From assembly GCF_009730915.1 (NCBI RefSeq), contig NC_052482.1, positions 21,172,345 through 21,236,344 of the forward strand: a stretch of 64,000 nucleotides of DNA. The letters run 5' to 3'. This document shows, piece after piece, positions 22,640 through 34,210 of this stretch (position 1 is the first letter of the stretch; every line of letters starts with the position of its first letter). The notes below the pieces were generated by a model that worked only from the letters and a program-made list of their open reading frames with translations, ran no database searches and was not told the DNA's origin. The position numbers and the translations under genes are program-made. The stretch comes from Dioscorea cayenensis subsp. rotundata (Eukaryota; Streptophyta; Magnoliopsida; Dioscoreales; Dioscoreaceae).

Positions 22640-25100
22640 AGTAAAAATTATGTCCTATATTGCATCTTTTTTGAGAGATTTCTTGTAAAATATTAATGGA
22701 AATGTAGTCACAGACAAGGGCAGTGATGTGGAACTGTTTTTATTGTATTTGATGTCTTGGATAAATTTAGAGAAAATTCATGTGTATTTTTCCATGCATT
22801 TTATTCTTTGGCATTTAAAAATAAAAATTTTAGAATTTGTCAAATGACTCTGACAATCATGTGTATTCACTTATATCACTTCTATGTGATATGTAGCCAA
22901 CTTCAAAACAACCATTTCATGTCATTTGTATTATTTGACTAACTAATATAAAGATGAATTAATTTTAATAAAAAGTATTTTATTCTGAAATAATGTAAAC
23001 AAAAGTTCACTTTAATATATGTGGCGTCTGACTACCTTGTGACTAGTCCCCCCTCCATAGTTCCTGTTTGCTTCTCCATTTTAGTTGTATGTAACCATAT
23101 TTCGATTTCCAATGAAACAATGGTTTTTATATACATACAATACAAAGTTGTACAATTGTAGTCTATGATATATCATTTTGATTCATAGGGTCTGTTTGAT
23201 ACGCAAGATTTTGAGGGACAGCATAGGACAACTTTCTATTGTTATGCGTTTGATTTACAAATAAAACGAGAGTACAACACAAACTACTCAATCGGTACAA
23301 CACAACTTTTAAATTTTTTTTTACCTCTAAAACTACGGTACAAAAATTTTTATGTAGTAGAGGACAACTTATGACAAAATTGTCTCTATTTAAAATTAAA
23401 ATTTACATACTCATTAAAAAGTGATTTATTTTGTTTTATTTATCTTTTTAAAAGTTAGTTGTTTATTTATCTATTTATTTATCTATTTAAAATTTTATTT
23501 ATTTATTTATCTATTTATTTTTTTATTTATATTTTAGGATTTAGATATTAATGAAAGTTTGTTTGGTGTGGATTAAATATTTTTAAAATTATGTTAATTT
23601 TTTTAACTTATTGTTGTTGTTGGGCGTTGTAAAATTTGATAAGATTTTCATAAAATGTTATTGTATGTTTTTTATTATAAAATAAATATAGAATAATAAA
23701 AAGGTATTATCGTGATTTCTATTTTTTTGTTACACTGATCAATGAAAATCAAAAGTATAAAGACAATCACTGCAAAGTACAGACATGCTTTGTAACTATT
23801 TCTATGTATCAGACTGTCATCTTTGCTCATTACTGTTCTCTTTAACGAATCAAACGGGCCTTTAAGTTTGGCATGACAGATGGATCATCAAACATGTCTC
23901 TATAGATATTTGATTGAATTCTTTTCTCTCAACTCAAAATCCCATAAGCACCCTCTGAGAGTCAGGCTTCTTCTTTCTGAGTATTTTTCGTATTTTCTAA
24001 GGGATCCTTTGTAGTGATTCAATAGTCTAGAGTTTAACAATTAACTAGTGGATGATTTGTGTCATCAAAAAATTAATATCTATAATTGACTGTTTGGGAT
24101 AATAAGATTCTCACTTTTTATAATCTTACCTATACAAGATGCAATAAAAGTTTTCAAACGACTTGTTTACTTTGCTCGTTTGATATTGAATCTATCAATC
24201 ATCTTTACTTAGCCATATACTCGAGCTTAATAGCCCAATTCACTCTTGAGTCCTCAATCAATGAACATGGTATTTATGGCCCTAGCCATTCTTCAGCGTA
24301 TTTGGTTAGAGTGAAATAATCATATTTTTAACTTCAAAGTGCTCTTGCATATTTCAATTATTCTCAAAGATTAATCATTTATTTGTGTTTTTTAAATATT
24401 ATCTTGAAGCCAAAAAAAAAAACACGAAAATTGAAGTCTTAAGTTCTTGTGTTCATGTGAGTGATCTTAGGGACACTTCAACCATCATTATCCTTGGCTA
24501 AAACCACATATGTTTGTTCATTTGTGTCTATTGGACGGTTGATTCCCCTGAATTATCTCTCCTTTATTGCTTCTAGTTAATTTTCACTAGAAGACTATAG
24601 ATGTATTTCTATTCTTTTTTAGCTTGATAGTTTGATATTTGTCTCTTCATTATTTATTTATTTACTCTTTTGTCTAATATATTTTTTTATATTTTTTATC
24701 CAATTAATCAGTGATTTATTCATTTTTACATTAAAAAAAACCACTCCCTTTTATTCATTTCTGTTATTTTTATCTGTTTGGTATTATCACTTGCTTTGTT
24801 ATTGAACAGAAAACCCAACAAAAAGGAAAATATATAAATTTTATTTGCATTTCCATTAATTACCCCACTGTTTTTTTAGTCTCCACATTTAAAAACCAAA
24901 AAAACGACCCATAAATATCACAATATCACGCGAACAACTCACCAACCGGAGCCGAAAGTTGCGTTTTTTTGGTTTTTTATTTTATTTTATTTTTCCTTTT
25001 ATTTTATTTTTTTCTCTATCTCACTATCTTCGCTTTTTCTCAATCCTCTTGATCCATTGCGGGGCTCTCTTTGCTTCTCCTCTCCGCGCTCCAGCCCCCC
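22640..25100. other. AT-rich intergenic region
   Basis: No gene seen between the PPR and ADF genes. It contains a probable MITE (23188-23863), TTATTTAT-rich low-complexity DNA at 23450-23540, and the T-rich leader region of ADF from about 24950. Confidence 0.6.
23188..23863. mobile_element. Probable non-autonomous DNA transposon, ~676 bp
   Basis: The left end GGGTCTGTTTGATACGCAAG and the right end, reverse-complemented AAAGGCCCGTTTGATTCG, are imperfect inverted repeats of the GGCCTGTTTG type common in plant hAT and Harbinger MITEs. The interior is AT-rich and non-coding. No target duplication could be identified, so the superfamily is open. Confidence 0.5.
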
Positions 25101-25167
25101 ATACTCCATCTCTTTCCCCTCTCTTCACTGCCATTTCTCCACCTTCCTCTTGATCGCATCTCCGAAT

Positions 25168-26189
25168 ATGGTAAGTCCTTGAGCCACTCCTGTTCATCAG
25201 CATTCTTTGATTGCATGGTTTGTGGTACTGGTTTTAGTATTTTTGAGTTTTAGTTTTGATCTGTTGCTGATCTTGAGAATTGTTGATGATATTTGAGATC
25301 CATACGTTTAATCTCTTGTTGATTGTCTGGTATCTCTGGTTTGTGGTGAATGTTAGGGTTTATGGATAGATCTATTTCTGTTTGGAAGTGAAATCAGTAG
25401 AGATTGCTCTGTTTGCTTTGATTTATATAATTATTGTCGCTGATTTTAAAGATGGTTAGAAAAGTTTGGATTTTTATTTGGATTATTGTTCTATTTTTTA
25501 CTGATTTAGTTTGTGAATTGCATAGTCATAGAGACTAGTTTAATACATTTGTTATTGCTCTGTTTCCTTACTTTGTTCTTCCATGTTACATTAGATTTGG
25601 TTCAGAAATACATATGCTTTTGTTGAGGGATATGGGATGTTGTGGGTTGTGCTTCTGGGTTTTTTGCAGGCCAACGCAGCTTCAGGGATGGCTGTGAATG
25701 ACGATTGCAAGCTGAAATTCTTGGAATTGAAAGCGAAGCGAACTCATCGCTTCATAGTTTTCAAGATCGATGAGAAGCTGAAGCAGGTTATCGTCGAGAA
25801 GGTTGGTGAGCCTATGTTGGGCTATGAGGACTTTGCTGCCAGCCTTCCTGCCAATGAGTGCAGATATGCAATTTTTGACTTTGATTTTGTGACTGAGGAG
25901 AATTGCCAAAAGAGCAAGATCTTCTTCATTGCATGGTAAAGTTTCTTTCTTTCTCTTTCTTTTGTCCCATTCTTTGACATCCATAGATTTTCATTTGCAT
26001 GCATTATGATCATTTGTTCTTTGATTGTGTATTTGAAGGTCCCCGGACACATCAAGAGTAAGAAGCAAGATGCTGTATGCGAGCTCGAAGGATAGGTTCA
26101 AGAGGGAGCTGGATGGTATTCAAGTGGAATTGCAAGCGACCGATCCAACTGAGATGGGCCTTGATGTGATTAGAGGCCGTGCCTACTAG
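25168..26189 (+). CDS. ADF: Actin-depolymerizing factor (ADF/cofilin)
   Basis: 139 residues from three exons: 25168-25170 (ATG alone), 25670-25935 and 26039-26189. The first exon holds only the start codon, the classic plant ADF layout. The protein ([20 protein letters not shown]...) has the ADF-homology domain: N-terminal regulatory Ser (SGMAV; the phosphorylation site is Ser6 by family numbering), the basic [14 protein letters not shown] segment, YAIFDFDF, and the actin-binding long helix with [16 protein letters not shown]. The end VIRGRAY is typical. It severs and recycles actin filaments in the cytoplasm. The large first intron may carry enhancing elements, as shown for other plant ADFs. 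Confidence 0.96.
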
Positions 26190-28148
26190 AGTAACTGCTA
26201 CTAATTCTTGCAATGGATACTCCATCTCGCAAATTGGTAGCTTTTATCGGAAATGTTTATAGTCTTGTCGCATGATGAACTTTGGTTGATATTATCTCCT
26301 TTCCAAAAGTGACTTTTATTTTGGATATATGATATGGTTTGGTTTGATGGAATCAACATGACAAGTGTGTCCTTGTAGCTGAATTTTTACATGATAATGA
26401 TATGCGACAATTTGTGTGGTTAAGTGGTGCAGGTATATCTTGCAGTCAACTGATTTATATTCCATTGTTCTGTCTATCTTGCAATTCATGGTTCTTTCTT
26501 GTTAAAAATGTTGTATGTTATCTGTTTTATTGTTTCGGAATCCTTTCATTTGTTTACTGCTAGTCTATATATTGTTGTTATTGTAACCTATTGCTGATAG
26601 TAATATTGCCCATGACTTTTACTGAATTTATAGTTCTTTTGAATTCTCAGCAACAAGTTTAGGTAGAAATTGGAGGGGATTAGTGGTATACTGGAAATGT
26701 TATTAGGTTCACAAGAAGGGCAAAGAAATCTACTGTCAATGTTGGCTGATATTAAAAGGTAATTGATTTGAGTTTGTAGTTTTTATTAGTTGATGTTATA
26801 GTTGTTGGGTAAAAAGTGTTTAAATCTTTGAAAAATTGGTAGAGAACTGAGACTTACCTGATAGATAGTAATGCATTTCTTTCTTATTTGTTGCTTTGAG
26901 TAAAAAAATTGAAATTAGGATTTTTTTTTTTTGGGTGACATGGAAGATTGGATTTTTGAGTTTGAATTATAAGCAAAAATAATTATTAGAAAGTTATTTT
27001 GTGATTTTAAATAGGCATCATTTTCTTAATTTGAGAATCAAGAGGAGCTCACCTACTAGTTGTAAAGCTAATTGTTGAAGTAGTTGTGGAAAATGACTTG
27101 TGTGATGGAATCCTTTTCTTTGTATCATCACATCTTATGTTCCCTCTTTTCATTCTCTTTTCTCTTGATTTTTATTCTCTTTATTCCTGAGCCACTTCAG
27201 TTGATGATCTTTTTATATTTGGCATCTGATTCAAATGTAACAACAAATTAATGGCTTTGAGTTTAGTAATAAATCCACTTAAAAAAACTTAGGTACATAC
27301 TGAATTACCTGTTCACCAAAATTATCATTCATAATCTCAACATAACAAAGGAAGATAAAAAACCAAGGGTATGGTTTGTGGAATGGGAATGATGGTATGG
27401 TTAGTGGAATAGGAATGATAGGAGGTTTATTAGGCAAAATGGAAATGGGGAATGAGAACAGTAATAGAAGTGTTTTGCGGTAAGGTATGTAATTGAAAAA
27501 TTAAAAAAATATATGAAAGAATAATACCGTAAATTTACTTTCATGTTTTTTTATAGATATTGTATAAAATAATAGATGGTGTTTAATAATAATAATAATC
27601 ATCAAATTTAATAGATTGCAAAAAAATTTAAATTTATTTAATTATTATCCATTTTAAATTATTTTATTTAAATAATTATATATAATAATTCATGTAACTA
27701 CTAACAACAAATTGTTATTATTATTATCAATTTTAATTATTATATTTAAACATTTAAATAAAATAATTTATATAGCTATTAACAATTTTAAATAATTTAT
27801 TTTAATTGTTTAAAACAATGACAAAAATATCATTTTTAATACAAAGAATGAGATTTCCCTAATTTTGGGGAATAAGATTCATCCAAAAATTCTTATTCTT
27901 TAATAAAAAATACTGTTCACTTATATATTTTTTTATTTTTATTTTTTTTAAACAGATAAACCACTTATTCATTGCAAAATGGAACAACAAAATACATTTC
28001 AATTATTTAAAAAAATAAAAATAAAAATAAAAATAAAAATGCTGCCTTAATCCCCATATTGAATTTCATTTCAATTATTTTTTAGAGAAAAATAAAAATG
28101 TTGCCTTAATCCCCATATTGAATTTTACTTTGTTAGTAATAATATAAA
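26190..28148. other. ADF 3' flank and AT-rich intergenic DNA
   Basis: No gene found. Besides the ADF 3'UTR it holds AT-rich low-complexity sequence (27480-27900), a poly(T)/AACAGATAAACCACT motif around 27945-27966 (see the retroposon-tail finding), an AAAAT run, and a local repeat of GCCTTAATCCCCATATTGAA at 28044 and 28104. Confidence 0.5.
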
Positions 28149-28834
28149 GTGGAAATTGCCAAAAAAACCCTACAATTTTGCCAAATTGCCAAACAAACCC
28201 CCATAGTTTCGGAATACCCAAAAACCCCTTCCTTTTTAACTCCATGATTTTGAAACCCCCAAAGTACGTAACGGCATTAAACGGAGTGTATTTAAAATTT
28301 TATGGATCGAAAATGCCCTTGCACGGAAGTCGTGGTCGCACCCATTTCGCGTGTGAGAGGAAGTGGGTGGGTTTTTTTCTTAGGCATTACAAATTGCTTG
28401 TCTTCTCTCAACTCGCGACTCCATCTCAACTCGCGTCTCAGTCTCTTCTCTTCCCAAGCACTCTTCCCTTTCCACCGGCGTCTCGAAGAAGAAGTCCCGT
28501 GCAAGTATTCGGCATTTCGTCACTTTGCAGTCTAAGGTATTCATTATGGTTTTTTGTTAACTATTCTGTTACGAAGAGACATTTTTTTCGGTTTTGGTTT
28601 GTGATTTTTGTTTTTTTGTTGGAAGACATCAAGCTTTCGAGGGGATTAATCGTTTCGGAGTTTTTGTTAGTCTGCAGGGAGATGTCTCGGCTAGGGTTTT
28701 TGTTTTGTTTTATATTTTTCGCTCTATGTATACTGATCGAAATGGTTTTCCGATTGTTGTGCTTTGTGTAATGTTTATAATCTACGTTTACTCTTTCGAT
28801 TGATATGGTTGCGATTGTAAAAATGAGGGTCTCC

Positions 28835-28982
28835 GCTTTAAACAATGAGCTTTACCGTTTAAGTTAGTTCGTCTCCGTTTAATTATTTGTATCTCGCTTT
28901 TAATAGTATACGCCATCGCTTAAAAAAATGATATCGGTGTTTAAGAACCGAGTGTTTACCGCTTTAACAAATTACATTTCCG
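28835..28982 (+). repeat. ~21-nt periodic CGCTTTAA motif, block 1
   Basis: G of the GCTTTAA / GTTTAA core falls at about 28835, 28857, 28877, 28896, 28918, 28939, 28961 and 28982, so steps are 19-22 nt. The sequence between cores is not conserved. Confidence 0.75.
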
Positions 28983-29869
28983 CTTAACAATGTGCTATTA
29001 TTGTCGTGAGGCTTGTGATTATGGCGGTCAATCTAGTTAATGGGCGATGCTACTTGACACCCTGTGAGTGGAGACCGTGGGTCGAATTGAAAGTTCACAT
29101 ATTCCCTCGACATCGGGAGATCATCCGAAGGACACCGCTCACGACGATTCATCGAGTTGGAAGTCAGTATACCAAGAGCGGGCCCTTCTTGACTCTCTCG
29201 TTGCGAGATACGATAACCGCATCAATAAATTCGGGATCGGGAAAGCATCTCGACTTTCGAGCCTCGAAGATGTGGCAATCGTTCTCGGCTGCGTATGCGA
29301 TGGGGAGGCGATCGTGTTTCGAAGAAGAAAACACGGTCGACTTTCAAGAGAGGTATTTATCGAAGACGTACGAGAGCACAGAGACTCCATCGGGAGCACT
29401 CTTCGAAAGAACTCGCTGGACGAGAGGGAGAAGAGGAGAATTTTGCCAAACCATCGATGGTGTACCTCCCGGTACAATCCTCTTCCCAAATACCTCCCCT
29501 GCCGATTCCCTAACCGGATCGTTGATTATGTCGATGATCTACCCGGAATGGGGCGCTACGCATGGGCGCAAGCGACGCACAGTGGCTTATGGAGGACATA
29601 CCACAAGCCGCTACCCGAGTGCAATCTAGATGCGCGGGAAGAAGACCAACACCGGATATGTTAAGAGTTGCACGGTCGCGCTTAATATCTGGTTTTACGA
29701 GCTGACCGGAACTGGAAAGAAAGTCCGTTTCTACAAGATCCCAAGGATGCTGTGCTACGGTGAAAATACTTACCGGAAGCAAGCTGACGATAGAGACGAG
29801 TTTGTCATCTCTCGAAGGAAAAGAGGTAATAATTCAAAAAAATATTTTGTTTAACTCGTAGACTTTAAC

Positions 29870-30026
29870 GCTTTAACCATATCATTTACCGCTTTAACTT
29901 TATTCATCTATCGCTTTAACATTATAACTTACCGCTTTAACTTTGTTCAACTACCGCTTAAACTTTTTAGTTTAATGTTTAATTTGTTTGTTCTATCGTT
30001 TAACACAATAGGTTATAACGCTTTAA
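29870..30026 (+). repeat. ~21-nt periodic CGCTTTAA motif, block 2
   Basis: Cores at 29870, 29891, 29913, 29934, 29956, 29977, 29998 and 30020: eight positions with steps of 21, 22, 21, 22, 21, 21 and 22 nt. Most cores read GCTTTAAC; some are GTTTAA or GCTTAAAC. It sits in a non-coding, intron-like gap of the ULP1 gene. Confidence 0.85.
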
Positions 30027-31217
30027 ATATACTGAGTTACATGTGTAAATATAGTTTTAATTGTTTAAACTAAATAATTTCGCTAAGATTGTTTGCTTTT
30101 ACACATGCTAGTTTCCTGAAATGGTTCCGCGAATCGTCGATGAAGAAGTATTTGTTCGAAAGCCAACCGTCGGTCGGATGCTATTGCTCCCGAACCGCTT
30201 GCTCAAAGGCAAGATGAGAGGGCAACCTCTTCCCTTGCTGCTGGGACGCTCGCTCTCCCGCTTCGAGGCCAAAACGCATTCGTCGAGGCCGGAGAAGCCC
30301 TCCCCCACCCCGCCCGACCGTGGCTTCCCCCCCGACCGTGTCAGCCCCCCCGAACGTGGCGCCTCGCCAGGGCACTAGGGCGAGGATGTCATCGCAACTC
30401 TCATGCAGGGCTTTCGCGATTTTTGATGATCGAGTTTCCTCGCTTGTCGCTCGGGTGGAGGCATTGGAAAAGTCGGTCACGATCACAATCGATCGCGCCT
30501 TCCCTTCAAACAAATGAAGCACCCGGGACGGATACGGCTCGGAGTTCGACGACGAGGACATCATCGGGGTGGCCCTTCAAAGACGGCCTCATTCAAGAAG
30601 CTTGCAAAAAGAGGAAAACAATAATGCCTCGTCTCCACCCGCTGCCGTGACGATGAAATAATAGCAGCACCATCGACGGTCGATGTTGTTAACGCTGATG
30701 ACATGCCCATCACGGTGGAGGAGATCGAAGATGGCGCCGAGTTTGCCGTGGTGGAAAAAGATCGTCGACTCGTTGTTGACGACATCATGCATACGGTGGA
30801 ACCGGCTGCCGACAGATGCGGCATCAAAGATGGACACAATCCATGAAGAAGAACAACCGGACAACGCTGTGTCTCCCATCGATGCTCGCCGCAGTGGAAC
30901 TCACGGTTGAGAAGGTCGCTGAGTCTATCCTCAACGAAGTGGAATTCACGGTGGAACCAACGGCTGACCGTGCCGCATCGAAGGCAGACACAATCCCACA
31001 AGAACAAGAAGCATGTAAGGAAGTGTCTCCCGTTGATGCTGCCGTCGTGCCCCCATTAAAGGAAGCCAATAAAAAAGTAGAAGAACTTCGGAAAGTCTTC
31101 ATTCCGAAGAAAAAAAAATACGTTGGCCAATCGCGCCTCAATAAGTACGAGCAGGAGTTGATAAGGATCTTCCTCAACTGCCCTATGGACAAGTAAGTTT
31201 GAAGTTTTTATGATATT

Positions 31218-31392
31218 GTTTAAACTGTTTTAGTTACCATTTAAGTAGGAGCGTTAACGTTTAAAATTTACAGATAACATTTAACTTATAAGTGATACCC
31301 TTTTAAATATTACCGCTACTGCTTAAACATTCAATATAGAATTTAAAGTTTATACTTTAACGTTTAATTTTATACTTACAACATTGTTTACA
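31218..31392 (+). repeat. ~21-nt periodic GTTTAA motif, block 3
   Basis: Cores (GTTTAAAC, CGTTTAAA, CATTTAAC, CTTTTAAA, GCTTAAAC, ATTTAAAG, CGTTTAAT) fall at about 31218, 31238, 31259, 31279, 31300, 31321, 31341 and 31362, again ~21 nt apart, in the gap before the ULP1 protease region. Confidence 0.7.
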
Positions 31393-32914
31393 TGTCTTTG
31401 TTCCGCTCAACCACAGAGACTGTCGTGTGGAAGAATGACTCGTCGACACCACACGGGCCAATCTATTCGACCCGCTCGAGGGGAAGGAGATGGTCGCGCA
31501 GCGATGTGATGGACGCATTCGTATGTATCTTGCAAAAGACGATGAGCGTAGTGCCATATCGTTATAAGAGGCGCGCCCATCACACCCGGCCCACCGGCCT
31601 TGTTCATGTCAAAAGCAGGCGACGACGCATACGAATCCACGATGGCTATGATTGGAGATGCCGCGCGAACTTGCATGAAGTGGACATCGTCATCCTCCCG
31701 ATAATTATGAGTGGCCACTTCCATGTCGCTCGTCCCTCGACAATGAAAAAAACAAGAATACTGGGCATTATTCTTCATGCCAAAGCGAAGAATACGATAA
31801 AAAAACGCGCTAGAAATGGTAAGTGCTTTAATAATTTGTGTTTGTGTAATAGTGTTCGGTAAATAATCGGCATTCTAATATGAACTTGTATATCTCGACA
31901 GTGAACCTATTCGACATCCCATGATCGACATGGAGTTGGGCGAGTCGGCGACCGCAAAGTACCCGCTTGTTCACGTACATCGAAGCCCCACTGACGTAAA
32001 AAAGGAAGTGTCGATCGCAGCGTCTATGTCATGCGGTTTATCGAGCGCTACTCACGGTGAGAAGCTACGGGTACCGTAGACCGACGTCCCTTATCTGCGA
32101 TTAAGGTATGTTTCCCGCATACTTAGGGAGGGAGGCAGCCCAGGCATCATAGCCAGAGGGAGTCTTGCAAGCGGGTTCTTAGTCATTCTTTCTATATTTG
32201 TATACACGATTCTTTCTTTAATAATCCAGATTCATTGTTTAACATACACTTTCGGTGTTTAAGTATATAGTTCATTGTGTAAATATCAATGTAATTGTTT
32301 AAACTCCGCTTTTACTCGTGTAAAAACGAACCGTAGGGGAGTGTACGCAAGCGGGGTCATAGTCATCAGTATAGGTGTAATAGTTTCAAATGTAAAACCG
32401 CTTTAAATTCAATTCATTTTTCCGAAGAACATGACAAATTTTTGTCAATGTAAATGTACATGTATCTAAATTCAATTAAATTCATTCTGCTTTCGCTTTT
32501 GAGGTTCTCGTTCTTGTTGGATGATATTGTAGTCCGCAGGTACATTATCGGGTAGGGTTCTGTTTTCATTTTTCATTTTCATTATCGGCTAATATCAACA
32601 TTCATTTTTAATCGTATAATGATAACTTTTGCCCTTTAACTTTCGTTTTCTCTGTTTAAGTTTAGGTTTCTCTGTTTAAATTTAATATTTTTCTGCTTTA
32701 AAAATATCCTTATTATTTAATAATATCAATGTAATTACAACAAAAAAATATACTTAATATTTTCTCGTTTAAAAATATCCTTATTACTTAATAATCTCTT
32801 ATAGAGTGTAATGTAATGTTCCGATTTTTTTATGTGCGACGGGAGTGGAAACGCTTGGGGAACCGAGCGTGTATTAATTACGCTGGGGAACCGCTAGCAC
32901 CATCCCGTTGTACA

Positions 32915-33610
32915 TTTTTAAGCGGATACAAATTTATTTTTAAACGATAAAAAAAATAACGAGTTAAACAGAGAATAAAAATATTTAAAACGTAAGAGAT
33001 ATATTTAAATATAAAGTTCAATATTTAAACAATAATAAGAAGTATATACACAATGCCTAGTCGGCAACGATTCATTCCACGATCTGCGATTGTGACCGAA
33101 ACGCGTACAATGGCTACAACGCAACTCTGCGGACCCTCGGGACGCTACGACTCGATCCTCTTTCGCTCAGGACACCCGAGTTGCCTTCTCGTCACAGCGG
33201 TCGCAAACGCAGTCGCGATTTTCATCCATCGACTCGTCATCGTCTCGGTATGGGGAATATAGCTTCCTTATACGCCATTTTTGAAGTCGAAGCTTCCTTC
33301 CACAGATCACTCGGTGTTTCTCGTTCTTCGAGAATTTGAAGTCAAAATTCCTTTTGATTGCAAAAATTCCTAAGTGCGTCTCGAAATGTTCAACGCCTTC
33401 AAAACATCTGTCCAATATCCAACGACAACACTTCGACTGATCGGATGAGGAAGGAAGGCATGCCACACCCTCGAGCTCGCCATGATGTGGAGCGAAGCTA
33501 CCGCCAGATTCGAATTCCCGCCAACACTTTAGTTTAAACGAACACGATCAATATTTAAAGCAGAGACACAAAAATATTTAAACGATAAACATAAATCTTA
33601 AACGTTAAAA
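32915..33610 (-). repeat. ~21-nt periodic motif, reverse orientation
   Basis: From about 32.9 kb on, the same motif appears as TTAAGCGG / TTTAAACG, i.e. on the minus strand, at 32915-33035 and 33531-33610, with ~20-24 nt steps. The orientation switch coincides with the switch from the plus-strand ULP1 gene to the minus-strand mudrA remnant. Confidence 0.65.
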
Positions 33611-34210
33611 CAAAAAAAGTTAAATAATAAGTTAATAAGTTAATCGGAGACAATAGTGTTTAAATGGAAACTTGATAAATGTAAGCAGATGGCAGGGGAT
33701 AATAAACAATAATTAACTTCTACAACTATATAGACATAAAGCGAGAAGAAACTTACAACGAGAAGAACTCGCTTTTCGATGAGGATACGATGCCACATCA
33801 TCCGTCCCTCAACAACAAGATCAACAATGTAACATTTGAAGATGGAGTGCACGTGACACATGCTGCTGGAAGTCAACCTCGTTTTATATGAGACATACTG
33901 CTTTTATGTCCATCGGGATGTGATAAACTTCACCCTCGACACGGGAAATATCGAGACCCCATCGCTCACATATTTCAGCTAACACCGATTCCCCAGAAGT
34001 CGTGCAGTGAACATTAGCACTCGTCCCCTCCCCGTCAGTATCTAGCAATAGCACAAAAACTCTCCATAATTTAATCGGAAGAGCTAAAAGCCCGAATACA
34101 CCAAATGAGGAAGAAGAAAAAGAAGAAGAAGAAGAAGAAGAAGAAGAACAAGAACAAGAACAAGAAGAACAAGATATGAGCCTTCTAAAACTTTGTTTGA
34201 GAAAAAGCAA
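33056..34210 (-). pseudogene. mudrA transposase remnant, catalytic core deleted
   Basis: Read on the minus strand. 34210-33884 encodes ALPIKLWRVFVLLLDTDGEG...EICERWGLDISRVEG...IPMDIKA, like the N-terminal domain of MULE transposases. After an intron-like gap, 33876-33760 gives YIVDLVVEGRMMWHRILI. 33466-33290 gives the MuDR zinc-binding N-domain start FEGVEHFETHLGIFAIKRNF plus KHRVICG. That runs straight into a C-terminal-type linker (WRIRKLYSPYRDDDES) and a CCHC zinc-knuckle relic (CSHCTRFGHNRR, last Cys now Trp) near 33100. The whole DDE catalytic region is missing, so a large internal deletion joins the N- and C-terminal parts. A Ser/Glu-type (GAA)n tract lies at 34108-34175. Confidence 0.7.

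Larger units (their letters stand above)
28990..32170 (+). pseudogene. ULP1-type (C48) protease gene of the MULE, decayed
   Basis: Coding pieces lie in different frames, separated by intron-like AT-rich stretches. The first (about 29060-29830) has NRINKFGIGK, SLEDVAIVLGCVCDGEA, YVDDLPGMGRYAWAQATH and TVALNIWFYELTG, a DUF1985/plant-mobile-domain-like region. Next come a Pro-rich linker (30290-30370) and acidic, repeated TVEPTADRAASKADTI-like segments (30650-31080). Then QSRLNKYEQELIRIF and the ULP1 region (31400-32120), with VDIVILPIIMSGHFHV carrying the catalytic His. At the catalytic site the expected SVDCGVYVMRF reads SVDRSVYVMRF, so the Cys codon is CGC (32016-32018). There are several frameshifts. 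The host family cleaves SUMO; this copy cannot. Confidence 0.8.

Noticed and set aside
27300-27900. A possible further MITE with GGAATGGGAATGA-type ends
   Set aside because: Similar motifs occur near 27365 and 27840, but no convincing inverted ends or target duplication could be found.
28178-28771. A 197-codon plus-strand ORF at the left end of the Mutator-like element
   Set aside because: It starts in the C-rich terminal repeat, shows no domain, and its composition follows the non-coding end of the element. It is not supported as a gene.
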